A DNA stretch of 64,000 nucleotides from contig NC_081406.1 of NCBI RefSeq assembly GCF_030272615.1, positions 109,751,283 through 109,815,282 on the forward strand, written 5' to 3'. The position numbers and the translations under genes are program-made. This stretch comes from Cryptomeria japonica. Its lineage: Eukaryota > Streptophyta > Pinopsida > Cupressales > Cupressaceae. Positions within the stretch are counted from its first letter, which is position 1. Every line of letters starts with the position of its first letter. Below are positions 43,167 to 55,174 of the stretch, one piece after another. Below the pieces are notes generated by a model. It saw nothing but the letters and a program-made list of their open reading frames with translations. It was not told where the DNA came from and made no database searches.

Positions 43167-44153
43167 ATGGCTTTGGAGAAGCAGCTTGAGATGACACTTG
43201 AAGATTATGATGTTGAAAGATTGAAGAATTTAAAACTACAAGATGAGTTGAATTCTGCTAAGGAAATCATTCTTGTCCTACAAGAGAGACTATCATCTAT
43301 TCAAGCTAAGAGGAAAGAACTTTTACAAAATCGGGATGATGAAAATGCACTTAAGGAAAAATGTCAGAAATTGAGTCAGGAGAACATGGTTATGAAGAAT
43401 GAAATGCAAACTATAACTATGAGGATGTCTAAGGAGATTGAGGACATAAAGAAAAAGGAAGAAAGTCTTGCTCTATCCTTGAAGAACAAATTTGAAGAAT
43501 GTGGTATGTTGACTCATGAAAATGAGATATTGAGGACTAATTTGGTACAATTTTAGAGCAATAAGAAATAGCTTGAGAGACAAATGATGATACTAAGAGA
43601 AGACTTAATTGCTGCTAGTGAGTACACAGAAAAATTCAAGATCAACTCAGCACAACTTGATGACTTATTGAAGAGACAAAGGCAGATTGGAGATTCCAGT
43701 GGACTTGGATTTGAGCAAGGGCAAAGTTCCAGTACTGCTAATGATGATCAAATCCTTAAGGCATTGGTAAGACAATTCAATTCTTATAAATTTAATGGTA
43801 AATTTTTTGTTTGCAATAAATTTGGTCACATGGCTAGGCAATGTAGAAACAGAGCAAATTAGAACCCTAATTCTGCTCCTGGTAAATGTTCTAAATGCAA
43901 TAAGTTTGGTCATAAGACAAAAGATTGCAAAATGAAAGTAAAATGCTATGCTTGTGGAAAATTTGGACATATGGATAATCAGTGCAGGTCAAGCAATTTC
44001 ATCGGTTTTAGCAAGACAATTCAAAAGAACAATATTACATGTTATGAATGCAATGAAATTGGACATATTGCTAAGTTTTGTAGAAGCATAAATCCACCAG
44101 TAGGCAATGGAGGATCAAATAAAAAAGGCAGAGAGAAGGTTAATGAGATCTGA
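43167..44153 (+). pseudogene. Element G ORF1: coiled coil plus four zinc knuckles
   Basis: Starts MALEKQLEMTLEDYDVERLK, about 60 bases beyond the primer site. The first 130 residues form a coiled coil. A stop at 43555 and another near 43860 interrupt it. The knuckles are FFVCNKFGHMARQC (first Cys lost), CSKCNKFGHKTKDC, CYACGKFGHMDNQC and CYECNEIGHIAKFC; three are complete. It is homologous to D ORF1. The family role is probably RNA packaging, inferred from the knuckles. No capsid domain is recognisable. Confidence 0.82.
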
Positions 44154-44624
44154 CATGATCACACTTAGAGATGGGTTAGGAAGAATGAAGAGAAATCATC
44201 AGATGGGAATGTCCCGGTTATCTATTTGACAGTGAGCTCAACCAGTAACTAAGGCAGATACCTTAGGGGTAGGAAAATTTCATTGAAGATGATGCATATA
44301 CCCCGGGAAGAGATTCTAGAAGATGTTCCAAATATTGGAGAGGATTATCTAGCATTGATATGTTCAAAGTGAGATCTGGTATCTTTCACTGATAGTCATT
44401 TATGTCAACAGATGATTAGGGTTTTCGTGATGGATAAAAGGTCGATTACACTTCATTGTTAATCACCCAGCATTTAGAGCAATTTCAGAGTGATTCAGAG
44501 CAACTTAATGCAATCAGAAGCTTTTTAGAGGCAATTAGATTTCTTCTTGAGCGATCATACCAGCATCTGGAAGGATTTGTTGGAGGTTTTCACTATAAGC
44601 ATTCAAAGGTATTTTTCTTGAATC
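44154..44624 (+). other. Spacer between G ORF1 and ORF2
   Basis: About 470 bp with stops in all frames apart from short runs. The 5' portion may be a decayed ORF1 tail. No other feature is seen. Confidence 0.5.
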
Positions 44625-44852
44625 ATGGAATTGGGATCATCTTCTGCTCCTATTTTTGTTGCAAATCCAACTGTAGTAGAAGTTAAGGACTACCCCAAGC
44701 CAATTTTAAAACGGTATCTACATGTGGCTACCAAGGAAGATTTGGTTGGATCATTTTCTTGCATTCTAGAGGGAGTGGTATATATGGAAGATGTTAGGGC
44801 CTATATTCATTTTCACATAGAGGACTTAGGAAATTTGAAGATCAAGGGGATG
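44625..44852 (+). pseudogene. Element G ORF2, N-terminus
   Basis: Starts MELGSSSAPIFVANPTVVEV, then GVVYMEDVRAYIHFHIEDLG, clearly related to D ORF2. Element H interrupts it at a Gly-Met pair; the frame resumes at 59922 within the duplicated GGATG. Confidence 0.82.
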
Positions 44853-45068
44853 TGTTGGCATGTGTTTTGACACACTCACCAACAATCAGGTAGTTTATGC
44901 AAACACTCACCACCTCTCCTAAAAAGTAATGGGTTTGGAAGAACTCACTACTCCAAGGTCTCTGTAGTCGGGTATCGATGGTGATCGATAGCCAAATGGT
45001 TGATGTGGTTATACCTATGAAGGGGCCTGCTGGTTAGAACTAAATCTCACTGGTTATGGATAATTGCA
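44853..45068 (-). repeat. Element H 3' LTR (short)
   Basis: 216 bp, TGTTGGCATGTG to ATTGCA on the plus strand. On the sense strand it begins TGCAATTATCC directly after a purine tract and ends CCAACA. Copies are at 58530-58745 and, inverted, at 59711-59921. Confidence 0.85.
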
Positions 45069-45933
45069 CTTCCTCTTTTTTTGTATTTTATGATTTAAGA
45101 TTCTCTGGGGAAATAAAATGTGAAGCATAAAGGGGAACAAGAAAATAACAATAAAGATCAATACTGACAACTTAATGAACTACTCAATCAGTTCCCTGCA
45201 ATCCAAGCAATTATCAAATATTATCCAAGTTAGCATTCAACAACGGACCTCCAGAAAACTTGCAAAGTCATCAATTTCACAAATCTATGGAAATAAAATC
45301 ACCAACAATATGGCCTATCACAGTAGTTCTCATGCACCATTGACGTGCATAATATGATTCATAAAATGATAGACAAAAAGATTAAACCACATTGCTAACT
45401 CAAAACAATAGACATTACCAGATTACACAAAACAATTTGGTAGAATATAAACGTAGATCAAACAATCTACAAGCTACTTTTCATATTAATCTCCATGAAT
45501 GTATAACAAAAATAACTCAAACTTCTTAACAATCTACAAAATACTCTAAAATTTCTAAGTAGGCCACAAATCATCAATTTGGGACCCTTACAAATGAATT
45601 CAACTTCTCAATTTATAGAAGTTTTCCACCCTACTATCAAGGAAATAACCCTATTCTAAATTAAGAACTAATCCTAGGAGTCGCAGTTAACTTGCAAGTT
45701 TCTACCTTGATACTCCACTTAACTACAAAATGGGGATTGCATGAGCACTATGAAGACCCTGCTTGGTGAGCCACATTTTCGTAATCATGCAGAATTTCTC
45801 TCAAAATTGGAACTAGAGTAGGAGCAATAGTTTTTAAAATACAAGAAAAAGCTTTGCTATCTTTAGCAACTGTATGCTTATCTTTTTATTTCTTGGTAAA
45901 AGCCTTATAATTTTCAAATATACATGCAACTTC
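45069..45933 (-). other. Element H polypurine tract and 3' region
   Basis: The minus strand reads CAAAAAAAGAGGAAG (45069-45083) immediately before the LTR. The rest is 3' untranslated sequence and perhaps the decayed end of the accessory ORF. It is repeated at 58746-59600, where a 39-bp stretch (around 45265-45303) is absent. Confidence 0.75.
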
Positions 45934-48900
45934 CTAGACTGGAGGATTAGCTACATGCTTAATTCTAAATTTATATTTCTTCAAAACCTCATCCACTTGT
46001 GCTCCTTGTTCCTCTAACTCCTTCACAGTATCTGCCACCTCTTGACACTGAGTAATCAGCTGTGTGTGTCTATCCATAAGGGCAACATCAAACTGGGCAA
46101 CAGGTCCTAGGTGTTGTGCCTCATATGCATCCCATTGATTCAAAACTTGTTGCTGGTCCATTATTCCTGTATCAGCTATTCTGAGGCGAAAAGGTCCCAG
46201 TATGTTCATCATAAAATTCTCATATGACAAAATTTCCCTAAGGAGAGGGTCCCGAATGTCAGTCATGTCCTTGATATACTGCTAATACATCTCTATCTTT
46301 AGCTCCAAAATGTATACATAGGACTGTAAGTTTTCATAGATATCCCCTCCTAAGAGATCCTCCTCTACTACCACCTCTTCTCGTAGCTGTAGTATCCTTT
46401 TCAAAACTCGGAGCTATTTATTAAAGGTGTTTTGCTTCTGCTCCCATTGTGTGGAGCAGGTTGCCAAAGCTCCACTTGTTTGTACCGCCTTACGGTATAT
46501 TTCTACTGTATTATGCAAGAAAAACCTAATCTTGGCTGCATTTACCTGGGTCCAAGATTTGTCGACAGCAGCCACTCGTCTCACCTCTACTAGTGCCTTT
46601 TCTTCTCCCTCTAGCAGTGATGAGGTTGAAGGCAGGTCATCAATTCTATAAGAGTCCAAAGGCTTACTCATTTCAATTAGGAGTTGTTTATGTTTCCCAA
46701 GTTGCACTTTAAGCTCCATATTTGAGGTGTGCTCCTTTTCAAAATGCCCTCTGACAACACTTGTGGCTAGCAACAAGGTATCTAGCTCTCCCCACTTGGT
46801 TTGCTTACCCAAACTTACCTGGGATATTTGATACTTGGGAGAAAACTATCTTTCAACTTCATGTGGTACTGCCACATCTACAATCACCTCACCAGAATCT
46901 GTTTTTGACAAATGATGGATGGTTTTCATCTTTTTAACCTTTGGAGGTTCCTTAGTGATTACTTATTATAGAGTGACCTCTGGGAGTTCTGCTTTTCTCT
47001 TTTTCTTCCTGAAGGTAAACTCTAGCCATTGTGGTATATCTTCATCTTCATCACCTTGATGTGATACAATATCCGTAGTTATGACATGAACCTCTACCTG
47101 CTCCTCTACTTCATCTCCTACTTCAGCTCCCATTTGCCCAGGATCTTGGAGCGAGGAAATCTTGTGGCTAGGTTAGCTTAGAGAGATTTTTGTTTGTGTA
47201 ATTCTCCTAGCTTGCCACTAACCTCTTCATTGAATGCCATTTCTTCATCACCTAGCTCTGTCTCTGCTTGCCTGGCTACTATATCCTTAAGAAGGCCTTC
47301 TTGATCTTGGGGAGTTAGGATCAACCTTTCATTCAATATGTCTTTTGCCTCAACCCCTTCGCCTTCTAGCGGCCATTGTTTCTCAAGATCCTCTTCTTCT
47401 TGATCAGAGTCAGACTCGACGTTTCTAACTTTCACCCCTTCAATGGTGGAATTGAAGCCTTGCACTATAGGCTACCCTGCAGATATATTGACTAATGGTG
47501 GTGTAGGAGCAGTGGTGCTTAGAGCACTTGTTGTACCTGTTGAAGGTGGATAAGCAGGTATCTCCTCAGTAGCTTCTACATTCTCTTCCTATTCCTGGGT
47601 ACCCTCTCCTTTGGTGTGGCCTATATCCATCCTTGGTGGGAGAACTTTGGCGAGTGGCACGACACCCAGTCCATCAATCACCCTAGGTCCGTAGCCTTCT
47701 TCAATAGTTCGGACTCCCTCATCTTTTCTTGGAGTTTCTTCAATAATTCCTCAGTGCTTTCTTGAGGCTTGTCTTCTTCACCTGGGTCAGTGAAGGTATT
47801 CTGCCTTGAGGCTAACCTTTTCTTTCAGGTGTACTCCTTATGGCCTCTTGACTGAGGTACCCCTGAGGTGGATTCCTTTTGTTTCATTTTTGATATGTTG
47901 GGCCTTACCCTCTGGCTTAACCATTGTATTAGTCTTATTGATGACCGTCTGGGAGACCTTCTCCATATTTGTATCTTCAGTTGCAGACCACTTTACTGGG
48001 GAGAGGGGCCTCTTAACTATACCTGATTCTCTATAAATTGGATCGAGTAACTCTCCATCATCCCTCTGGTCTTTAGGGAGGTTAGTCTCAATACCAAAAT
48101 CTCTTACCTATGGGATGGATAACCTATTATAGTTCTTTTCCATGACCTCAAAACTATCTTGTAAGTTGGCCCAAAAGTCTTCCAAGCTAGACCTGTGCCC
48201 CTCATATGCCTTAGGCATAGCTTGTTTGAGTTTCTTGTAGGGATCATAAAACTCCCTAGCATGATCATATTCCTTCAAGTTTAAATCCTGAAGCTCTTGT
48301 TCTGCTAAATTTTCCACTTGTATCTTGGAACAGGCAAAGTATCCAATAGACACCAATAAATCAATTCCTATTTTATGCTTCGATGACAGTAGTGACTCGA
48401 GGCCTACAAGTTGCCTTACATATTCCAACAGAATCACCCTATCGTTACAATAATGAGGCAGTAGCATTGGGTTCCCTGTTAATCCATTAACCCTGATGTA
48501 AGTGGAGTGTGGGTTTTGTATGAACCAACATGCCCACTCTTGGATGATAGCCATGTCCTCTAGGCTAATCCGATATCCCGCATCCCCTATCAATTTGATG
48601 ATTATTGGGAAAACAAAGGCATCATTAACTCTCTTGAAATGCAACTTAGTATTGGCTAGACTGAGTTGGGAATAATACTCCCATATCTTCTTTTGTCCTT
48701 CCTTCTCTCCCAATTGTCCTTCCACCTATAGGCCTGGGAATTTTCCAGCTCTGGCATCTACCCAAATGACATATGATGTGAAGAAGAATTTTTGTGTATC
48801 TTGTACCTCTTTCATCTGCTTACAGATATTATTAGAGAGGATCTGTGGCCAATCAAAGTATTGTTTCCCTATTAAGATACTGCTCATGAACTAGAACATC

Positions 48901-49507
48901 CAGGGATGGAAGTGCTTGTAGTCCAGCTTGCCAAAGGCCCTGCTAAGCATAATGATCAAGTCCTTTTGGGGTTCTTTGAAATCTACCCTCAGGATCTTTG
49001 TTACCTTAAGCCTTGTCTTTCTTTCTTCTTCCAGCCAGTTGGCATTCATGTGCCTCTTATTGGCTGATATTTTGTCATTCCATGCCTTTAAGGCCTCTTC
49101 TTCGGTTAGCAGAAACACTTCTTCCATTGTAGGGATACCAAAGATGAACCCAAGCATATCTGAGGATAAGTCTATAACTATTTTCCCTGTGCGTATGTGC
49201 ACTTTCTAGTCTCTAGATTGAAAAATTGGGCAATGGTCATTATTAATTCTGGTGCCTGCAGCAATTGTGGGAATACAGTGGCCTCTACTAGGCCAGATCT
49301 CTTGATTCTTTGGTGGAGGGTCTCCAGGCTAGATTTATTCAATTGAGTTATGATATCTTCTATTTCTATGTGGCTCATTTTGGTGTCTATAACCTATCCG
49401 ATTTGATCCTCGAGCTTTGAGACATGGACCTATCCCTGGTAATGGTACTTCATGGTGGCTGGGAGTCTATCAATTTCTTCGCCTCTTTTACTGGCGGATG
49501 AGTCCAT
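45934..49507 (-). pseudogene. Element H 3' accessory ORF, homologous in layout to D/G ORF2
   Basis: Begins at 49507 (MDSSASKRGEEIDRLPATMK) and runs about 1,190 codons with stops and frameshifts. N-terminal half: LVEATVFPQLLQAPELIMTI, GKIVIDLSSDMLGFIFGIP, FGKLDYKHFHPWMFFMSSIL, then 48108-48725 with GYRISLEDMAIIQEW and CWFIQNPHSTYIRV. A Glu/Pro/Ser/Thr-rich middle (46813-48107) and coiled C-terminal segments (46414-46812, 45934-46266) follow. The pattern parallels D/G ORF2. The position after integrase is where Athila-type elements carry an env-like ORF, but I see no signal peptide or membrane anchor. The function is unknown. Confidence 0.7.
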
Positions 49508-49569
49508 CTAACCACTCGAACATGCAAGAAAAAAGACAAATCTTCAGTCTCCAAAATTAGGCATAAACT

Positions 49570-50080
49570 TTAATTTGCTTCGGAACTTCGGGGTCTTGGG
49601 GTCCCGAGTTAGGCACAAAGGGAGAAGGCTTGGAACTCTGGGAATCTGGGGTTCCGAGGTTTAGTCTATACAAAAACCTCTCAGAACTCCAGGGTTCCGG
49701 GGTTCCGGGCTCATGGAATGGGGTCATCTAGAACTCCGGGGATCCAGGGTTCCGAGGTTGGTGAAAATAAAACCACCCAGAACTCTAGGGTTCTGGGGTT
49801 TCAGGGTGTGGAAATAGAAACCACCCGAAACTCCGAGGATCCGGGGTGGTGGGAATGAAATCACCTGGAACTTTGGGGTTCTGAGGTGTGGAAATGGAAA
49901 CCGCTCGGAACTCTGGGGATCTAGGGTTCCGGGGTGGTAGGAATGGAACCACCCAGAACTCTGGGCATCTGGGGTTCCAAGGTGGTGGGAATGAAACCGC
50001 CCAAAGCTCTGGGGATCTGGGGTTCCGAGGTATTGAAAATGGAACCGCCTGGAACTCTGGGGATCCAGGGTGAAAACTAG
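49570..50080 (-). repeat. Minisatellite of about 48 bp in element H
   Basis: About ten diverged units of the type GGAACTCTGGGGATC then GGGTTCCGAGGTGGTGGGAA and ACCGCC. Weaker related units recur at 50349-50570. It lies between integrase and the accessory ORF. Tandem repeats in this position are known from Ogre/Tat retrotransposons. Open frames inside are a by-product of the repeat. Confidence 0.85.
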
Positions 50081-51706
50081 GGCATGCAAATGAATGTGAA
50101 GAACGAAAGGAAAACAAACAAAAAGGAAAGAAAAGGAAAACTAACTAAGAAAACACAACAAGGGCGAGAAAAATCACCAACTTGGTGAATCAAAATGCCT
50201 GAAAAATGCCAAAGGAAGCTCGGAGGTTCGGAAGTTCGCGAGTTGGAGCTTGAGAGGAGGAACTGTGGATGCACAAATGAACTTTCAAAGTCCATTATCT
50301 CTATTTATAGCTCCCCGAGCCCATCCGTACAAAGGCGTTAAACACAACCTCGAGGTTCCGAGCTTCTGAGCTCGACAAAAGAAAAACAACACCCCACCTC
50401 AGAACTCCAGGGGTCCGGGATTTTGAACCAGGCAGCAAAGACGACCTCGAGACTTTGGAGTTCCAAGGTAAAAACCAAAAAAGACCTCATTACTCCGGAG
50501 TTCCGAGGTAAGAACCAAAAAAAAACCTTGGGATTCTGGAACTCTAGAGTTCTGAGGTAAAAAAAGAAGAAAAGAAGTAAAAGGAGGCCCACATTTTGAC
50601 TCAAGGAGACTAATGGGGAAATAGATATGCTAGGCATAACAAATGGTGACTGTTTGGGAAAAATGACTATAGGCAATTTAGAATTTCAGAATCTTTGGTT
50701 AACCCACCACTTAAGGCTATTATCATTCAAAAGGATGTATAAGAGTAAACGATGAGTGAAGTGATGAACAAACAACCAAGAGGAGAAATAGACATGATTA
50801 ACTCTTAAGTGTGTGCATATGATTTGTTACTCTAGCATTTCAATAATGTAGATAGTCAAAGGAAACTAGGAGCAAGCTACATAGGTGAAGTCATTAACCA
50901 TGTTTCGTGCAAGGTTATCCTGGGCATAGCTCTGCTGCCAATCAGGCGTCTATAGCCCTGACAAAGATACCTCTGGCCTCCATCAAACAGTGCTCCACTA
51001 CCAGCCAGACGTCCATAGCCCCAGTGGAGGTTACTTGAAACACCCATTTGAGTTGCTTAAGAGGATCATTTCTCCTTTTTTTTTTTTTCTCTTTTCTCTC
51101 TCTTTCTTTTTTTTTTGAAAACATTATAGGATATAGAGAATGACTTCTTTGTTCAATAACCTTTTAAGCAACTTTCAAACATTGAAGTTCGATAAATTGG
51201 TTGGGAGCCACAACGGATAACATGAAATGCCTTAGACTTTAGATTTTTCACTTGACAACCAATTTATCTGTTATCTTACAAGACCTTTCTGATGTATCTT
51301 AATGTGACGTTAGTGCTGAGTTTATCAAGCTAGCCTTTTCCAAATTGAAATTCAAAAATCGCATCATGTTTAAATGATTATATACCACTTTGAATGAGTA
51401 TAGACAAAGGTTTCAAACTTAACCAAATGACAATGAAATCATAAATAGCAGAGAGTCGAAGTCTCCTAGAATTTGGCAAGGTGTTATACAAAGGATACCT
51501 ACTTCCTTTTAGAATCTTTAAGAACAAAACATGTATACCCTGACTCAACAAACAAAAGAACAAACAGGCAAAGAAAACAAAAACAAAAGGGAAAACACAC
51601 AACAAGGCCCAAAAAACAAGAAGCATCACCAAAAAGGAAATAACTAACTACTATATACAACATGTTAAGCTTTATTGAGGAGTTAATCGAAGTAGTGTTT
51701 GAGGAA
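50081..51706 (-). other. Element H spacer between integrase and minisatellite
   Basis: About 1.6 kb with no supported gene. It contains the diverged minisatellite units (50349-50570) and a long pyrimidine tract (51071-51117), which is a purine tract on the sense strand. The short frames in it look random. Confidence 0.55.
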
Positions 51707-52831
51707 CTAACCATTGATGGGTAATGGTACCAGTTCTCTAGTCAATGAGTTCAACCTAAAAGTGTTCTCACCTAGAATTTCAGCTATTTGGTAAGGACCT
51801 AGCCACAACCTTTCAAACTTGTGATGATCACCTTTCTTTTCCTTGGCCTTGTACCATAATAGGACTAGGTCAGAGATCTGAAAAGCTTTCACCTTGGCCC
51901 TTTTATCAAACCATCACTTAGCAATGACTTGATGTTTGGCAAAGTGTTGTAGTGTATTAATCCTTTTTTCATCAAGTCTTAATAAGTTTAAGAGGCGAAC
52001 CTCTACCTGATCCTCAATGTCAAGTTCTTTCATTAATTGGAGGACCGATATTCGCAAGTTAATTGGGAAAACAGGGGTCTAGCCATAGATAAGGTAATAT
52101 GGAGAAGTTCCCAAGGCGGCTTTTACTCTAGTTCAATCAGCCCATAAGGCATATCTTAGTTGATTATTCCAATCCCTGGGGTTTTTCTAGAGTAGCTTCT
52201 TGATGACATCTAGGATATTCTTGTTCGTGGATTCAGCTACCCCATTACCTTGTGGGTAATAGTTGGATGAAAATTTCAATATCACTTTATATTGGTATGA
52301 CCATTGCATCAACTGTGTAGAAGTAAAAGTAGGACCATTATCACATACCAAAGCAAATGGCATACCAAACCTGGTGACGATATGCTCTTCAATAAATTTC
52401 ATGACTACCTCAGCAACAACATTTCTACATGCAATGGCTTTTGTCCACCGGGTACAATAATTTGTTGCTGTAAGAATAAACTTATATCCTATAAATGATT
52501 TAGGGTTAATAACACCTATGAAATCCAGTGCCCATTGAGAAAAAGGTCTTACCTTAAACACTAGTTGGAGAGGCATAGCAAGATTTCTTTCTCTAAAGGC
52601 TATAGTTTGGCACGTATGGCAATGTCAGACATGCTCATGAGTATCCTTAAATATGTTAGGCCAATAATATCTAGCCTTCAAGATTTGATGTGTAGTGGCA
52701 TCTGCTGACCCATGACCAGTACCATATTTCTCATGAAATTCCTCAATCATATTATGGGCTTCTTGATGATGAAGGCACCGAAGGTAGATACCCTCATAAT
52801 TTTTTCTATAGAGTGTTGAATCCTTGATCAT
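51707..52831 (-). pseudogene. Element H integrase
   Basis: 52625-52831 has the zinc-binding histidines (MIEEFHEKYGTGHGSAD) and RYYWPNIFKD; the two cysteines (HCHTCQ) lie just past a stop. 52187-52576 is the core with all three catalytic residues: QWALDFIGVI, LVCDNGPTF and NGVAESTNKN. 51707-51892 has the GPY/F-type C-terminal module (FERLWLGPYQIAEI). No chromodomain follows, which agrees with a Tat/Athila-like (non-chromovirus) lineage. Confidence 0.9.
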
Positions 52832-53056
52832 ATAATTATCACTCTTGAGCCTTAATGCTCATCTTTGCATGGTTGTCAATCCCTTAGGACACCTGTTATT
52901 CAATAATACAAATACCAAATCCATGTACCAAGAGTCTTGAGTGAATGACTTCAATGTATATTGCTGGCACTGGATTTGAGGGATGTTGGTCACCATGGCC
53001 TGAGATAATCCTTGGCCTCAGACCAACTTCATTGGATGCATCTCTAAGTCAAATTC

Positions 53057-54331
53057 TTACAATATTGTCATCCATTTCCCTTGTCGTTCTCCCAGTTCAG
53101 ACTGCATGAGTAGTGACTTCACTGCTTGGTTGGAAACAATCGTATAAATTTTACTCCTTAGGATGTAATGTCTAAACTTCTTGACTGCTCTTACTAATGC
53201 AAAGGCCTGTTTTTCAAGAGTAGAATATCTAACCTCAACACTTTTGAAAGGAGAGCTCATAAATGCAATAGGCTTCTCATCTCCTGCTTGCCTCTGCGTC
53301 AAAACAGCTACTCCTGAGTGTAGCAAAGAAAATAATATATGTAAAATGTCAATGTGTAATTAAAGCTAGTTAGTATAGGAGCTTCGGTGATGGATTTATT
53401 GATCTGGGCAAAAGCCTATTTTTCTTCAGCTGTCCATTTGACCTTAGCATCCTTCTTCATCATTTCATTCAAGGGCTTGACTATTTCTGCAAACCCAGTA
53501 ATGAACTTTCTAACAAAATTGATCTTCCCAAAGAAAGATCTCATCTCTTTTTTACTGCCAGGCATTTGTAACTTTAATAATGCTTCTACTCAATCTGGGT
53601 CTATAGATATCCCCCTCTCAAAGATTATGTGGCCTTCCTTCAGCCACTCCAAACACACATTTCTTGGGGTTAAGGGAAATCCCATATCTCTAACATCTCT
53701 CCAAAACCTTTGTGAGCTGGTCTAGGTGGTCTTCTCTGACCGTGGAAAATATCGTCAAATCATCCATATAAATAATAATGTATTTTCCAATCAGTTCCTT
53801 GAAGGTTGTATCCATCGCTCACTGGAAGGTTGCCCCAACATTAATCAATCTGAATGGCATTCTTTTATATGCATGTGTTTCCCACTTCATTGTAAATGTC
53901 ATCTTCATACGATCTTCATAATTTACCAACACCTGGTTATATCCTGAAGAACAATCTAAAAATGACATCATTTGTGAACCATTCACTATTTGTAGTACTT
54001 CATCCAAATAAGGGAGTGGGTAATTATCTTTCTCAGAGGCTTTGTTGAGATTGCAAAAATCCACGCAAAGTCGTATTTCTCCATTCTTCTTCCAGACTGG
54101 TACCAAATTAGCAACCCAAGTAGAATGTCATACCGGAAAAATTATCTTAGCGGAAAGTAACTTTTGTACTTCCTTGAAGATCAAGGGTTCTATTAGTGCA
54201 TTGACTGGACGTTGCTTTTGCTGGAATGACTTTATGTTAGGTTTTAGGGGAATCACATGGGTGATAATTGTTGTATTGAATGTCTTTAAATCTTCATACC
54301 CCCATGCTATTACATCAATGAACTCTTTCAA
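53057..54331 (-). pseudogene. Element H reverse transcriptase and gypsy RNase H
   Basis: 54128-54331 and 53819-54106 cover RT: FIDVIAWGYEDL, LVPVWKKNGEIRLCVDFCNL, FLDCSSGYNQVLV (first Asp) and KRMPFRLINVGATFQ. The polymerase box YMDDLTIFS lies at about 53750-53770 beyond a stop. 53390-53740 is the decayed thumb and connection. 53057-53326 is RNase H (KPIAFMSSPFKSVEVRYSTL, EKQAFALVRAVKKFRHYI), whose first Asp region is lost. It would copy the element RNA in the particle. Confidence 0.9.
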
Positions 54332-54639
54332 GATTTGTATCAGTTTTCCTCTTTCATTTTGAGTGCAAATCTTCCCAATATAGACAATTCTCTCTTGTCC
54401 TCGACCAATATTATGGGGCTCCTATTTTCTGGCATTTGAATCTATTGTTAATCTCTCTTTTACTCTAGGTTCCAAATCAAAAATTCTCTCCAGGGTGACC
54501 ATCCCTTTAGGAATCGGTAAACCCAAAATATTCACATCACCTTCATTATTAAGATCATCCGAGTTGTCTTCCTCATCGATAATTTGATCTTCAAAAGCCT
54601 CTGAATTGGTGAGAAAGGCTAAGATGTGGGCATCATCCT

Positions 54640-55135
54640 AAAAGACTTGGAAATGTTTGATATTATCAGGTACAACAGGTGTAGAGATTAATTCCATCGA
54701 GAACTTCTTTAAAGGGGATTGGCTTACTAGTTCTAGTGTACTGGTAGCTACGGCCAATGCATCAGGTATTTCGTTTACTTTCCTAGGTACCAGTTGAATA
54801 TCAAAAGCCTCAAAATCTTCAATCAGATCCCACACTCTATTCCGATATGCTGCTAACCTTTTGTCGTGGCATGCATATTAGCTTTGCACTTGTTTGACCA
54901 CTAACTCAGAATCTCCTTGCACCTTCAGAGACTTTGCCCCTTTCTTATGAGCGAAAAGTAATCCTCTAATTAAGGCTTCATACTCTGTCATGTTATTAGT
55001 ACAAGGGAATTGAATTCGGTAAGAAGATAAAAGGGTTTTCCCTTTTGGGTTGGTTAACTCTACGCCTGCTCCACTGCCTTGCTTGGATCTTGACCCATCA
55101 AACTTTAAAAACCATATTTCATCTTTTGGTCTTTT
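54640..55135 (-). pseudogene. Element H additional RNase H (RVT_3 type) upstream of RT
   Basis: Reading the minus strand from about 55112: KFDGSRSKQGSGAGVEL, NNMTEYEALIRGLLFA, LKVQGDSELVVKQVQ, a stop, then RKVNEIPDALA. These hold the four acidic residues of an RNase H fold: Asp (FDGS), Glu (TEYEAL), Asp (GDSEL) and Asp (IPDALA). The TEYEAL and GDSELV motifs are those of archaeal/plant-type RVT_3 RNase H rather than the gypsy one. It lies between protease and RT; one stop breaks it. Confidence 0.85.
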
Positions 55136-55174
55136 TCATATTCTTCACCTTTGGGTCAATGGTGAGGTTAGTAC

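Noticed and set aside
49724-50117. Overlapping 110-121-aa Pro/Ser-rich frames that look like a repeat protein
   Set aside because: They are translations of the 48-bp minisatellite, whose unit is a multiple of three; similar frames exist on the other strand.
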